A DNA stretch of 64,000 nucleotides, from the NCBI GenBank assembly GCA_019637155.1, contig JAHBWE010000004.1, positions 372,001-436,000 on the forward strand, written 5' to 3'. The translations under genes and the position numbers were made by a program. Below the pieces are notes generated by a model. That model was not told the origin of the DNA. It did not search any database and was given only the letters and a program-made list of their open reading frames with translations. This document shows positions 32,412 through 40,553 of the stretch, piece by piece (within the stretch, counting starts at the first letter, position 1; each line of letters starts with the position of its first letter). Source of the DNA: Labilithrix sp. Its GTDB lineage: Bacteria; Myxococcota_A; Polyangia; Polyangiales; Polyangiaceae.

Positions 32412-32440
32412 CGGGGTCGCTTACGGTAGCATCGCTCGTC
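32412..32440. promoter_or_regulatory. Divergent intergenic region between HAD and acyl-CoA dehydrogenase genes
   Basis: 29 bases between opposite-facing starts. It includes a less GC-rich TTACGGTAGCA segment. No separate promoter elements can be assigned with confidence. Confidence 0.25.
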
Positions 32441-33583
32441 ATGCCTTACCTCTTCGAGACCGAAGAGCACGCGCTCCTCCGCGAAAACGCGCGCCGGTTC
32501 GCGGCGAAGCACATCGAGCCCCACGCGCACGCCTGGGAAGAGGCGAACGAGTTCCCGCGCGAGCTCTACCGCGCCGCGGCGGAGGCGGGGATGCTCGGGA
32601 TCTCGTACCCCGAGAGCGCCGGGGGCAGCGGCGGCGACGTCGGGCACGCGCTCGCGGCGTCGGAGGAGATGGTCCTCGCCGGGAAGTCGGTCGGCACCAC
32701 CGTCGGGCTCGGGAGCCACGCGATCGCGCTCCCGCCCATCGTGCGCCACGGCACCGAGGAGCAGAAGGCTCGGTTCGTCGCGCCGGTCCTGCGCGGCGAG
32801 AAGGTGAGCGCCCTCGCGATCAGCGAGCCCGACGCCGGGAGCGACGTCGCGCGGATCAAGACGAAGGCGGTGCGGGACGGCGACCACTACGTCGTCCGCG
32901 GCAGCAAGACGTTCATCACCTCCGGGTGCCGCGCCGACCTCGTCACCGCCGCCGTGCGCACCGGCGGCGAAGGGCACGGCGGGATCTCGCTCCTCGTCAT
33001 CGAGCGCGGGACGCCGGGGTTCACGGTGAGCAAGAAGCTCGCGAAGACGGGGTGGTGGGCGAGCGACACCGCGGAGCTCGCCTTCGACGACTGCCGCGTC
33101 CCGGCCGCGAACCTCATCGGCGAGGAGGACCAGGGGTTCTTCGCGATCATGGTCAACTTCGCGAACGAGCGGCTCTACCTCGCGGGGCAGTGCGTCGCGA
33201 TCGCGGAGCTCGCGTACCGCGAGTCGGTCGCGTACGCGCGCACGCGCACCGCGTTCGGCAAGACGCTGATGGGCCACCAGGTGACGCGCCACAAGCTGGC
33301 CGACATGGCGACGCGCATCGCCGCCGCCCGCGCGCTCGTCGGCGAGTGCGCGACGCGCGTGATGCGAGGGGAGCAGGTGCCGGCGCTCTGCGCGATGACG
33401 AAGAACGCCGCGACGGACATGTGCTCCTTCGTCGTCGACCACGCGGTGCAGATCCACGGCGGCGCCGGCTACATGCGCGAGACCGTGGTCGAGCGCCTCT
33501 ACCGCGACGCGCGGCTCTACCCGATCGGCGGCGGCACGCGCGAGATCATGAACGAGATCATCGCGAAGACCGAGGGGTACTGA
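32441..33583 (+). CDS. Acyl-CoA dehydrogenase
   Basis: 380 residues, ATG start. Family signatures: ALAISEPDAGSDVA (substrate/FAD region), FDDCRVPAANLIGEEDQGF, and the C-terminal IHGGAGYMRETVVERLYRD, followed by GGGTREIM. The usual short/medium-chain catalytic Glu position just before GT reads G. A Glu in NERLYLAG (about residue 245) is where isovaleryl- and long-chain-type enzymes carry their base. It therefore probably oxidises branched- or long-chain acyl-CoA in the cytosol with an ETF as electron acceptor. No other beta-oxidation genes are adjacent. Confidence 0.92.
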   Translation: MPYLFETEEHALLRENARRFAAKHIEPHAHAWEEANEFPRELYRAAAEAGMLGISYPESAGGSGGDVGHALAASEEMVLAGKSVGTTVGLGSHAIALPPIVRHGTEEQKARFVAPVLRGEKVSALAISEPDAGSDVARIKTKAVRDGDHYVVRGSKTFITSGCRADLVTAAVRTGGEGHGGISLLVIERGTPGFTVSKKLAKTGWWASDTAELAFDDCRVPAANLIGEEDQGFFAIMVNFANERLYLAGQCVAIAELAYRESVAYARTRTAFGKTLMGHQVTRHKLADMATRIAAARALVGECATRVMRGEQVPALCAMTKNAATDMCSFVVDHAVQIHGGAGYMRETVVERLYRDARLYPIGGGTREIMNEIIAKTEGY

Positions 33584-33585
33584 GC

Positions 33586-36114
33586 TTATTGAATCGCGCT
33601 CGCCTGGAGCTCGGCGGCCTTCGACGGGTCGGGGTCGTGCGCGCCGATCATGTGCAGGAGCGACGGGAGGAAGAAGAGCGCGACGACGAGGCACGTGAGC
33701 TCGCCCGCGATCGCGAGGTGGCCGAACGAGCGGAGCGCCTGGTTGTCCGCGAAGAGGAGCGAGGCGTAGCCGACGGTGGTGGTGTAGCTGCAGAGCGTGA
33801 CCGCGCCGAGGTGGAGCTTCAACGCGCGCGTGACGTCCTGGCCGAGCAAGCGTGAGCGATCGAAGATGTTGAACGGATACTCGGAGCCGATGCCGAACGT
33901 GATCGGCAGCGCGATGAAGTTCAGGAAGTTGAGGTGCGCGCCGCGCCACGCCGCGCCGCCGAGCATCCAGACCACGCCGATGATCAGCGAGACGAGCACG
34001 GAGACCGCGCCCTTGATCGACGACGTCGCGACGACGACGACGACGCACACCGCGGCGAACGCGACGAACGTCGCGAGCGGACCGTCGCGCTCGAGCGAGC
34101 GGATCATCTCCGCGAACACGGTCGCGCGGCTCGCGGTGTCGACGCGGGTGCCGTCGGGGAGGACGATGCCCTCGAGCGCCGCCGCCATGCGGAGGAGGTT
34201 GTGGCCGTCGTTGCGGGAGACGCCCTCCTTGTAACGGATGTAGAGGACCGTGCCGACGGTGCCGTTGCGCTCGGAGAAGCGGCTCTTGAGGAGCCGCGGG
34301 AGGTCCTCCGGGTGGAGGACCTTCAGCGTCTCCGGCGGGATCATCTTCGTGATCTTCTGCTGCTCCTCCTCCGTGAGGCGCGCGAGGACGCGCGGGGTGA
34401 GGCGCTCGCGGATCCGCTCGAGGACCTCGAGCTTCTTCGTCTGGAGGTCGACCGCGCCGGGGAGGAAATCGTCGATCGTGGTGATGTCGTCGATGAGCGC
34501 GCCCTCTCGATCGAGGCGGTCCTTGTCGAGGATGCGCGCCTTCACGAGCGGGGCCTGCTCGATCTTGTCGACGAGGACGAGCGAGCCGTCGAGCTTCGTG
34601 CCCTTGCCGAAGATCAGGTCGACCGCGGTCGTCACCTGGAACGCGCCGCCCTTGCGCGCGACCTGCGAGCCGAGCTTGTCGAAGTCGTACTCCCACGGGT
34701 CCTTGAGGAAGGTGGGGAGCTTGAACGCGGCGACGAGCGTGATCGCGGTCGCGACGCCGACGAAGACGCGCGGATACTTGGCGGTGAGGTCGCCGACCCA
34801 GCTCGCGATCGGGCCGCGGCTCTCGTCTTCGCCGAGCACGGCCGGCTTCTCGCGGAGGAACGCCGGCATGCGCGCCTGGAGGCGCTCGACGAGGACGACG
34901 AGCGCGGGGAGGCAGGGGATCATCGAGATCCACACGAGCAGCATGCCGACGAAGCCGATGACGCCGAACTGGCTGAAGCCGCGGAAGCGCGTCACCGTGA
35001 GCGAGCCGTACGCGATGCTCGCGACCGCGGAGCCGACGAGCTCGGCGCGGAAGGCGTTCCAGACCGCCTCGCGCCGCGCGAAGTCCGGCTCCATCCCGCG
35101 CGCGCGGAACTCCTTGTAGCGGGAGTAGAGGACGATCGGGTAGTTGACGCCGTTGCCGAGGATGATCGCGCCGAGGAAGGCGCCCGACGAGTTGACGTAC
35201 CCGTACTGGTAGGTCGCGAACGCGTACGCGCAGCCGACGCCGAAGAGGGGCGGGAAGCCGACGAGGATGAGCGCCCACGGCGAGCCGTAGAACCAGATGA
35301 CGCCGCCGAGGATGAGGACCGCCGCGATGACGGTGCCGATGAGGGCCTCCTGCACGAGCGAGTCCTTCTCCGCCTTCGCGTTCGGGATGTCGCCGCCGTA
35401 GCCGATCTTCATCTCGGGGTGGAAGCTCGCCGGCTTCAGGTTGGAGATGAGCTCCTGGAGCTGATCGATGATCCTCTCGTCGTTCGTCCCGCCCATGCCG
35501 GACGCGGTCGTGAAGATGCGCATCGCGAGCTGGGTGCCGGCCGGGTTCGCGAAGTAGCCGGTCGGGAACTCGTCGCGCTCCTTCACCTTCTTCTCGAAGC
35601 GCTCCTCGAACTCGTCCATGCCGAGGGCGTGCTCGGCGGTGGCGTCCGAGTCGCCTTCGAGGTCCTCGACCATGCCGCTCTTGATCGCGATCTGGCGATC
35701 GAGCTTGTTGTCCGCCTCCTCGAGGTCTTCGAGCGACGCGTAGAGCCACTTGTTGTCCTCGAAGAAGGCGCGCGTGTCCTTCGTGCCGCTCTCGATCGAG
35801 GAGATGGAGCTCCGCAGCTCGCTCTTGTCGATCGCGGCGTGGAGCTCGTCGACGAAGCGCTCGTTCGCGGCGCGCTCGGGCGACTCGACGAGGACGAAGA
35901 TGGTCGCCCCCCCGCCGACGCGCTCGAGCCGGCGCTCGAACGCCATGAAGCCGGGGCTGTCGCGCGGGAGGAGCTCCATCACGTCGGAGCGGATCTGCAG
36001 CCGCGACGCGTACCACCACGACGCGATCATCAGGAGGAGCGCGCCTCCTACGACCAGGAACGGACGGCGGTTGCCTAGATTGACGAGCGCGTCGACGAGC
36101 TTCCGGAGGCTCAC
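33586..36114 (-). CDS. RND/MMPL-family transporter, probable lipid exporter
   Basis: About 842 residues from GTG 36114, overlapping the PgpA stop (GTGA). Two-fold RND architecture: TM1 (PFLVVGGALLLMIASWWY), a large periplasmic domain with acidic segments (MVEDLEGDSDATAEHALG), five to six TM helices (LIGTVIAAVLILGGVIW, FGVIGFVGMLLVWISMI) then repeated. IVLYSRYKEFRARGM and FNIFDRSRLLGQDVT are the conserved cytoplasmic segments between TM helices, as in MMPL and HpnN-type hopanoid exporters. Last gene of the inositol-lipid operon, so the likely cargo is the lipid made by the upstream enzymes. Confidence 0.88.
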   Translation of the reverse strand: MSLRKLVDALVNLGNRRPFLVVGGALLLMIASWWYASRLQIRSDVMELLPRDSPGFMAFERRLERVGGGATIFVLVESPERAANERFVDELHAAIDKSELRSSISSIESGTKDTRAFFEDNKWLYASLEDLEEADNKLDRQIAIKSGMVEDLEGDSDATAEHALGMDEFEERFEKKVKERDEFPTGYFANPAGTQLAMRIFTTASGMGGTNDERIIDQLQELISNLKPASFHPEMKIGYGGDIPNAKAEKDSLVQEALIGTVIAAVLILGGVIWFYGSPWALILVGFPPLFGVGCAYAFATYQYGYVNSSGAFLGAIILGNGVNYPIVLYSRYKEFRARGMEPDFARREAVWNAFRAELVGSAVASIAYGSLTVTRFRGFSQFGVIGFVGMLLVWISMIPCLPALVVLVERLQARMPAFLREKPAVLGEDESRGPIASWVGDLTAKYPRVFVGVATAITLVAAFKLPTFLKDPWEYDFDKLGSQVARKGGAFQVTTAVDLIFGKGTKLDGSLVLVDKIEQAPLVKARILDKDRLDREGALIDDITTIDDFLPGAVDLQTKKLEVLERIRERLTPRVLARLTEEEQQKITKMIPPETLKVLHPEDLPRLLKSRFSERNGTVGTVLYIRYKEGVSRNDGHNLLRMAAALEGIVLPDGTRVDTASRATVFAEMIRSLERDGPLATFVAFAAVCVVVVVATSSIKGAVSVLVSLIIGVVWMLGGAAWRGAHLNFLNFIALPITFGIGSEYPFNIFDRSRLLGQDVTRALKLHLGAVTLCSYTTTVGYASLLFADNQALRSFGHLAIAGELTCLVVALFFLPSLLHMIGAHDPDPSKAAELQASAIQ

Positions 36115-36548
36115 GGCACCACTGCTACGACGGCGGCCGCGTAGACGCCAGCGGCTATGTCGTCGAGGATGATCCCCCAGCCCCCCGGCAGGCGCTCGGC
36201 CCGTCGCGCCGGGAACGGCTTCGTGACGTCGAACAGGCGGAAGAGCCCGACCGCGAGGACGATCCCGAGCGTCGAGCGGGCGGCCGCGAGCGCGATCATG
36301 ACCCCGGCCACCTCGTCGATCACGACGATCTGCGGGTCCTTCGTCTCGGTGCTCTCCGCCACGACGCCGGCCGCCCAGACCCCGACCGCGGTGAGCACCG
36401 CCGCGGTGGCGAGGACCGCCGCCGTCCCGCCCTCGCGGACGAGGAAATAGAGGGGCAGCGCGCCGAAGGTGCCGACCGTGCCGGGAGCGATCGGGACGCG
36501 GCCGCACCCGAACCACGTCGCGAGGACGAACGCGATGCGCTTCTTCAC
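36111..36548 (-). CDS. pgpA: Phosphatidylglycerophosphatase A family protein (PgpA)
   Basis: 145 residues, GTG start overlapping the PAP2 stop. PgpA signatures are complete: PIAPGTVGTFGALPLY, IVVIDEVAGVMIAL and RLFDVTKPFPARRAERLPGG with GIILDDIAAG. PgpA normally dephosphorylates phosphatidylglycerophosphate at the inner membrane. In this operon, which also encodes myo-inositol-phosphate synthase and a CDP-alcohol phosphatidyltransferase, it more likely dephosphorylates phosphatidylinositol phosphate, as a PgpA-type enzyme is thought to do in Bacteroides. Three to four TM helices. Confidence 0.9.
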   Translation of the reverse strand: MKKRIAFVLATWFGCGRVPIAPGTVGTFGALPLYFLVREGGTAAVLATAAVLTAVGVWAAGVVAESTETKDPQIVVIDEVAGVMIALAAARSTLGIVLAVGLFRLFDVTKPFPARRAERLPGGWGIILDDIAAGVYAAAVVAVVP

Positions 36549-37465
36549 GCGGTCTCGGGCTCCGCCGCCGGTCCCGCCGCGCGCGCGTCGCGGGGCACGG
36601 CCTTCCCCACCGCCCACGCCGCGCCGACGGCGAAGGCGCTGCCGAGGAGGGCGTCGAGGAGCCAGTGGTGATCGAGGTAGATCGCGGAGAAGACCATGAG
36701 GAGGTAGTAGGCGACGACGGCGACGCGGAGGCCGCGCCCGAACGCGCGCCAGCCGACGATCGCGATGAGGAGCGGGTAGGCGCAGTGGAGGGACGGGAGC
36801 GCGCCGAAGACGCTGCTCGCCTTCGAGTACATGCCGTGGAAGTAGTGGACGCCGAGCAGGGCGTCGACCCGCGCGAGGACGGGGCCTTCGCTCGCGCGGG
36901 TGGCGAGGTCGACCGCGCAGCCGTGGGCGTGGAAGTACCACGGCGGGGCGGCGGGGAGGGCGTGGTACGTCGCGAACGCGGCGAGGTTCATGAGGAGGAA
37001 CGCCCAGCCGAAGCGGCGCATCGCGGGGCGGTCCTTCACGTAGAGGTACACGTTGAGCGCGGCGCACCACATGATGAACGTGCCGTAGGGGACCGCGCAG
37101 AGGACGTCGAGGGCGGGGTGGTGGTGCTCGCGGAACCAGTCGTGCACGGTGAAGCGCTCGCCGCCCGACCCCCAGCCGAAGAGCCGCGACTCGACCGCGC
37201 GGAGGTCGCAGAGCAGCACGCGCGCCTCGCTGAGCCCGACCTTCTGGAAGGGCCGCATCGCGTCGAAGACGGTGCCGACGAGCGCGAACGGCATCAGCGC
37301 CCCGACGAGCTCGCGCGCGCGCGGTCCGATCGCGGAGAGCCCGACGATGACGACGAACGGCGCGAGGTGCTCGACGCGGAGGTCCCGCCGCGCGGCGCAG
37401 TAGACGGCGTAGACGGCGAACGGCGCGAGGAGGAGGGCGGTGCGCCGAACGACGGGCGACGTCAC
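36545..37465 (-). CDS. AUR1-like PAP2-superfamily membrane enzyme
   Basis: About 306 residues from GTG 37465, overlapping the GtrA stop. Six or so TM helices. The PAP2 active site is of the inositol-phosphorylceramide-synthase (AUR1/PAP2_3) kind: FGALPSLHCAYPLL and, 43 residues on, YLDHHWLLDALLG (H-x3-D). These enzymes transfer phosphoinositol from phosphatidylinositol to ceramide, or act as lipid phosphatases. Clustering with an inositol-phosphate synthase and a phosphatidyltransferase supports an inositol-lipid role. A signal-less N-terminus and an Ala/Pro/Glu C-terminal tail are also seen. Confidence 0.85.
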   Translation of the reverse strand: MTSPVVRRTALLLAPFAVYAVYCAARRDLRVEHLAPFVVIVGLSAIGPRARELVGALMPFALVGTVFDAMRPFQKVGLSEARVLLCDLRAVESRLFGWGSGGERFTVHDWFREHHHPALDVLCAVPYGTFIMWCAALNVYLYVKDRPAMRRFGWAFLLMNLAAFATYHALPAAPPWYFHAHGCAVDLATRASEGPVLARVDALLGVHYFHGMYSKASSVFGALPSLHCAYPLLIAIVGWRAFGRGLRVAVVAYYLLMVFSAIYLDHHWLLDALLGSAFAVGAAWAVGKAVPRDARAAGPAAEPETA

Positions 37466-37941
37466 GCACGCACCCGGAACACGAACCGCGTGTGCAGCGG
37501 GTACGTGTAAAATACACTTGCCGCGACGGCGGCGAAGACGCGCGCGAGCGGGTAGGGGATCGCCGCCGCGCGCAGGACGAGCGCCATCAGCGCGGCGTTC
37601 ACGATCGCGCCGCCGGCGCAGACGAGGGCGTAGCGCCGCGCCTGCGAGCCGAAGGAGCCGCCGTGCCGCCGCGCGAAGGCCCACGTTCGCGAGAGGAGGA
37701 AATTGAAGGCGCCGCCCGCGAGCGCTCCCCCGAACGCCGCGGTCGGCGCGGCGACGCGGAGGCCCTCGACGCACGCGATCATCACGAGGAAGTCTACCGC
37801 CGTCGCCGCGAGCGCGGCCGCCTGATGCCGCCCGAGCAACGAAGCGCTCGCGAGCGGCGCGTCGTCGCTCGCCGGTTCGGCGGGGGGCGCGCTCGCGAGC
37901 CGTGCGTGTCGGTCTGGCTTCGGCGGCGAGGGTGGGCTCAT
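37462..37941 (-). CDS. GtrA-family membrane protein
   Basis: 159 residues, ATG start overlapping the upstream stop (ATGA). Four TM helices in the GtrA pattern: AAALAATAVDFLVMIACVEG, GGALAGGAFNFLLSRTWAFA, YALVCAGGAIVNAALMALV and PLARVFAAVAASVFYTYPLHTRFVF. The 'FNFLLSRTWAF' motif is characteristic. GtrA proteins usually flip or assist polyprenyl-linked sugars, but many cluster with lipid-modifying genes. Here it sits between a CDP-alcohol phosphatidyltransferase and an AUR1-like enzyme, suggesting movement of an inositol lipid or its precursor. A Pro/Ala N-terminal tail of about 40 residues precedes TM1. Confidence 0.88.
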   Translation of the reverse strand: MSPPSPPKPDRHARLASAPPAEPASDDAPLASASLLGRHQAAALAATAVDFLVMIACVEGLRVAAPTAAFGGALAGGAFNFLLSRTWAFARRHGGSFGSQARRYALVCAGGAIVNAALMALVLRAAAIPYPLARVFAAVAASVFYTYPLHTRFVFRVRA

Positions 37942-39005
37942 CCGGCGCCTGCTGCGGCTGGGAGCGGCGCGGTCGCGTCGATCGCGCGCGGGCCCGAGTC
38001 GGGCGTCGCCGTGTCGGGCTGGCGTGGCCCCGTGTCGTCGAGGCCGCGGGGCTGGCGCGGGCCCGTGTCGTCGAGGCCGCGGGCGGGGGGAGCGACGGCG
38101 CTCAGGGGCTGCGGGCCCGTGACGTCGCGGTTGCGTGGGGGGCGCGCCGGCACGAGGCCGGCGAGCGCCGCGCGGGCGGCGGGCTCCAGCTGGTGCACCC
38201 CTGCTTCTCCGAGCTCCACGTCGGGCAAGGTCGCGGCGAGCTCCGTCGCCGCGTGGAGCTGGGCTCGCTCTCGCTCCGCCGCGTGGCGGCCCGCGCGGAG
38301 CAGGCGCTGCGCCGAAGACACGTTGCCGAAGAGCGCGATGACGCCGACCGCGAGGAGGACCGGCGCGAGCGCGTAGCGTCCGCAGAGCGGCGCGATCGTC
38401 GCGGCGACGAGGACGTAGGCGAGCCGGTGCGCGCGGCGGATCGGGACGCGGCCGCCGGGATCGTCGAGGTGGAGCTCGCGCTCGATCGACGACGCGTAGC
38501 TGACCATGAACGAGCCCACGATCGCGGCGAGGACGAGCGCGAGGTGGAGCGCGCTCGCCCGCACGTAGAGGCCGATGCCACCGAGGAAGAGCGCGTCGAC
38601 GTAGCGATCGACGGTGGTGTCGAGCACCTTCCCGAGCGGCGAGGACGTGCCGCTCTCGCGCGCGACGAGGCCGTCGAGCGCGTCCGCGAGCGCCGCGACG
38701 CACGCGATCGCCGCGCCGGCGCCGAAGTGCCCGCCCGCGAACGCCCCCGCCGCGCCGATCGCCGCGACGAGCGAGAACAGCGTGACCGCGTTCGCGCTCA
38801 CGCCGAGGTGGACGAGCAGGCGACCGAGCGGCACCAGCGCGCGATAGACCGCGTGCATCGGGCCGCGTCCGACGAGGACCAGCCCTTGCTCCCGCTCGAC
38901 GCGCGCGGCTCCGCTCGGACGTCCCGCCGCGCGATAGGCGATCAGCGCCGCCGCGAAGAGGGCGACGACCGCGACCGAGCAAGCGACGTCGAGCGTGATA
39001 TCCAA
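37938..39005 (-). CDS. CDP-alcohol phosphatidyltransferase, probable phosphatidylinositol-phosphate synthase
   Basis: 355 residues, ATG start. The catalytic motif D-x2-D-G-x2-A-R-x8-G-x3-D-x3-D is perfect (DALDGLVARESGTSSPLG then KVLDTTVDRYVD). Six TM helices follow. Beside an inositol-3-phosphate synthase it probably condenses CDP-diacylglycerol with inositol-1-phosphate to give phosphatidylinositol phosphate, as in mycobacteria and Bacteroides. Use of another CDP- or sugar alcohol is possible. The C-terminal 100 residues are a cytosolic Pro/Ala-rich tail with two exact copies of an 11-residue unit R-G-L-D-D-T-G-P-R-Q-P. Confidence 0.88.
   Translation of the reverse strand: MDITLDVACSVAVVALFAAALIAYRAAGRPSGAARVEREQGLVLVGRGPMHAVYRALVPLGRLLVHLGVSANAVTLFSLVAAIGAAGAFAGGHFGAGAAIACVAALADALDGLVARESGTSSPLGKVLDTTVDRYVDALFLGGIGLYVRASALHLALVLAAIVGSFMVSYASSIERELHLDDPGGRVPIRRAHRLAYVLVAATIAPLCGRYALAPVLLAVGVIALFGNVSSAQRLLRAGRHAAERERAQLHAATELAATLPDVELGEAGVHQLEPAARAALAGLVPARPPRNRDVTGPQPLSAVAPPARGLDDTGPRQPRGLDDTGPRQPDTATPDSGPRAIDATAPLPAAAGAG
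38016..38081 (-). repeat. Two tandem 33-bp units in the phosphatidyltransferase tail
   Basis: Units at 38016-38048 and 38049-38081, nearly identical in DNA (a GTG/CGG difference), encode R-G-L-D-D-T-G-P-R-Q-P twice on the reverse strand. Low divergence suggests a recent in-frame duplication in a disordered tail. Confidence 0.8.
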
Positions 39006-39078
39006 GTAGCCTCAGAGAACCAGAGAGACCCGAGAGAACCAGCGAGCCCGCGGGAGCCCCTCTCGAACAAGACCTCCC

Positions 39079-40395
39079 TCAATCGTAATATTCGTGTCCC
39101 AGGTGCGTGATGAGGTCCTCGCCGACCGTCCAGCGGAGCGTGTTCTTCAGTTTGATGAGCTGGACGAACAGGTCGTGATCGGGCTGGAGGCCCGGCGCGG
39201 CCATCGGTGACTTGAAATAGAAGCCGAGCCACTCCTGGATGCCGCGGTAGCCGCAGCGCTGGGCCCAGTCCAGGAAGAGCGCGAGATCGAGGACGATCGG
39301 CGCGGCGAGGATGGAGTCGCGGCAGAGGAAATTCAGCTTCATCTGCATCGGATATCCGAGCCAACCCGCGATATCGATGTTGTCCCAACCCTCCTTCGCG
39401 TCGCCGCGCGGCGGGTAGTAGTCAATCCGGACTTTGTGGTGGTAATCGCCGTAGAGGATTGGGTGCTGCTCCGGCTCCAGGATCGCGTCGAGCACGCCGA
39501 GCTTCGACTGCTCCTTCGTCTTGAACGACGCCGGCTCGTCGAGCACCTCGCCGTCGCGATTGCCGAGGATGTTCGTCGAGTACCAGCCGCGGAGGCCGAT
39601 CATGCGCGCCTTGAGGCCGGGCGCGATGACCGTCTTCATGAGCGTCTGGCCCGTCTTGAAGTCCTTGCCTGCGATCGGCGTCTGGGTCTCCTTCGCGAGG
39701 AGCTCCGCCGCCGCGAAGTCGACGCCGAGGTTCGGCGCGCCGTTCGCGAACGGGATCCGCTCGTGGAGGAACGCCCACGCGTAGATCTGCGTCGCCGAGA
39801 TCGCGGCGTCGTCGGCGGCGAGGCCGCGCTCGAACGCCTCGATCGAGCCGTGGACGCCGTTCGCGGCGGTGAACGTCTCGGTCGAGCCGCACCAGATCGC
39901 GACGACGCGCTCGGCGCCCGACTCTCGCTTGAAGCGGCGGATGTCCTCGCGCACCCGCTCGACCGCGTCGAGCTTCGTCCGCGCGTCGTCCTTCACGTGC
40001 ACGCCGCGGAGCCGCGGGACGTACTCCTGGTAGAACACGCCCTTCATCGGCTTCACCGCCGCGAGCTCGTCACGCACCGCGTCGAGGTGGTGGCCTTCGA
40101 GCACCGCCGCGCGCTTCGCCGCCTCGTAGCCGTCGTCCGGGAAGATGTCCCACGCCCCGAACACGACGTCGTCCAGGCTCGCGAGCGCCACGAAGTCCTG
40201 GATCCGCGGCATCCGGCGCTCGTCCCGGCGCCCGAGCCGGATCGTGCCGAGCTGGGTGAGCGAGCCGATCGGTGGGGCGAGCCCCCGCCGCGCCAGGAAG
40301 ACGCCGGCCATGGTCGTCGTAGCGACCGCCCCCATTCCCACGAGGAGGACGCCGAGCTTGCCAGTCGCCGGCTCGATCCGGTTCGGTCGCTGCAT
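39079..40395 (-). CDS. ino1: myo-Inositol-1-phosphate synthase
   Basis: About 438 residues from ATG 40395; the extra upstream codons are Arg-rich and unlikely. Features of MIPS: NAD-binding GKLGVLLVGMGAVATTTMAGV, then GAWDIFPDDGYEAAKRA, then SATQIYAWAFLHERIPFANGAPNL and the catalytic-core GKDFKTGQTLMKTVIAPGLKARM. It converts glucose-6-phosphate to inositol-1(3)-phosphate in the cytosol with NAD, the committed step to inositol lipids. It heads the inositol-lipid gene series with a 73-base gap before the CDP-alcohol phosphatidyltransferase. Confidence 0.95.
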   Translation of the reverse strand: MQRPNRIEPATGKLGVLLVGMGAVATTTMAGVFLARRGLAPPIGSLTQLGTIRLGRRDERRMPRIQDFVALASLDDVVFGAWDIFPDDGYEAAKRAAVLEGHHLDAVRDELAAVKPMKGVFYQEYVPRLRGVHVKDDARTKLDAVERVREDIRRFKRESGAERVVAIWCGSTETFTAANGVHGSIEAFERGLAADDAAISATQIYAWAFLHERIPFANGAPNLGVDFAAAELLAKETQTPIAGKDFKTGQTLMKTVIAPGLKARMIGLRGWYSTNILGNRDGEVLDEPASFKTKEQSKLGVLDAILEPEQHPILYGDYHHKVRIDYYPPRGDAKEGWDNIDIAGWLGYPMQMKLNFLCRDSILAAPIVLDLALFLDWAQRCGYRGIQEWLGFYFKSPMAAPGLQPDHDLFVQLIKLKNTLRWTVGEDLITHLGHEYYD

Positions 40396-40553
40396 GTTGG
40401 CCGTCCGATGCCACCTCCTCCGCGCGCGTCGCGCATAAAGCGACGAATCGTAGCTTTGTTCGGCCGGCCCGGCCGCGGCGGCAATTCGCCGGCAAATAGC
40501 CACGTTGCGCTTCGCGACGAACCGCCCGGCGCTATCCTGGTCGTCGCATTCCC

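Noticed and set aside
29145..33583. A biosynthetic gene cluster suggested by FabG, acyl-CoA dehydrogenase and HAD genes
   Set aside because: No PKS, NRPS, carrier protein or tailoring set is present, and the genes lie on different strands without shared operon structure.
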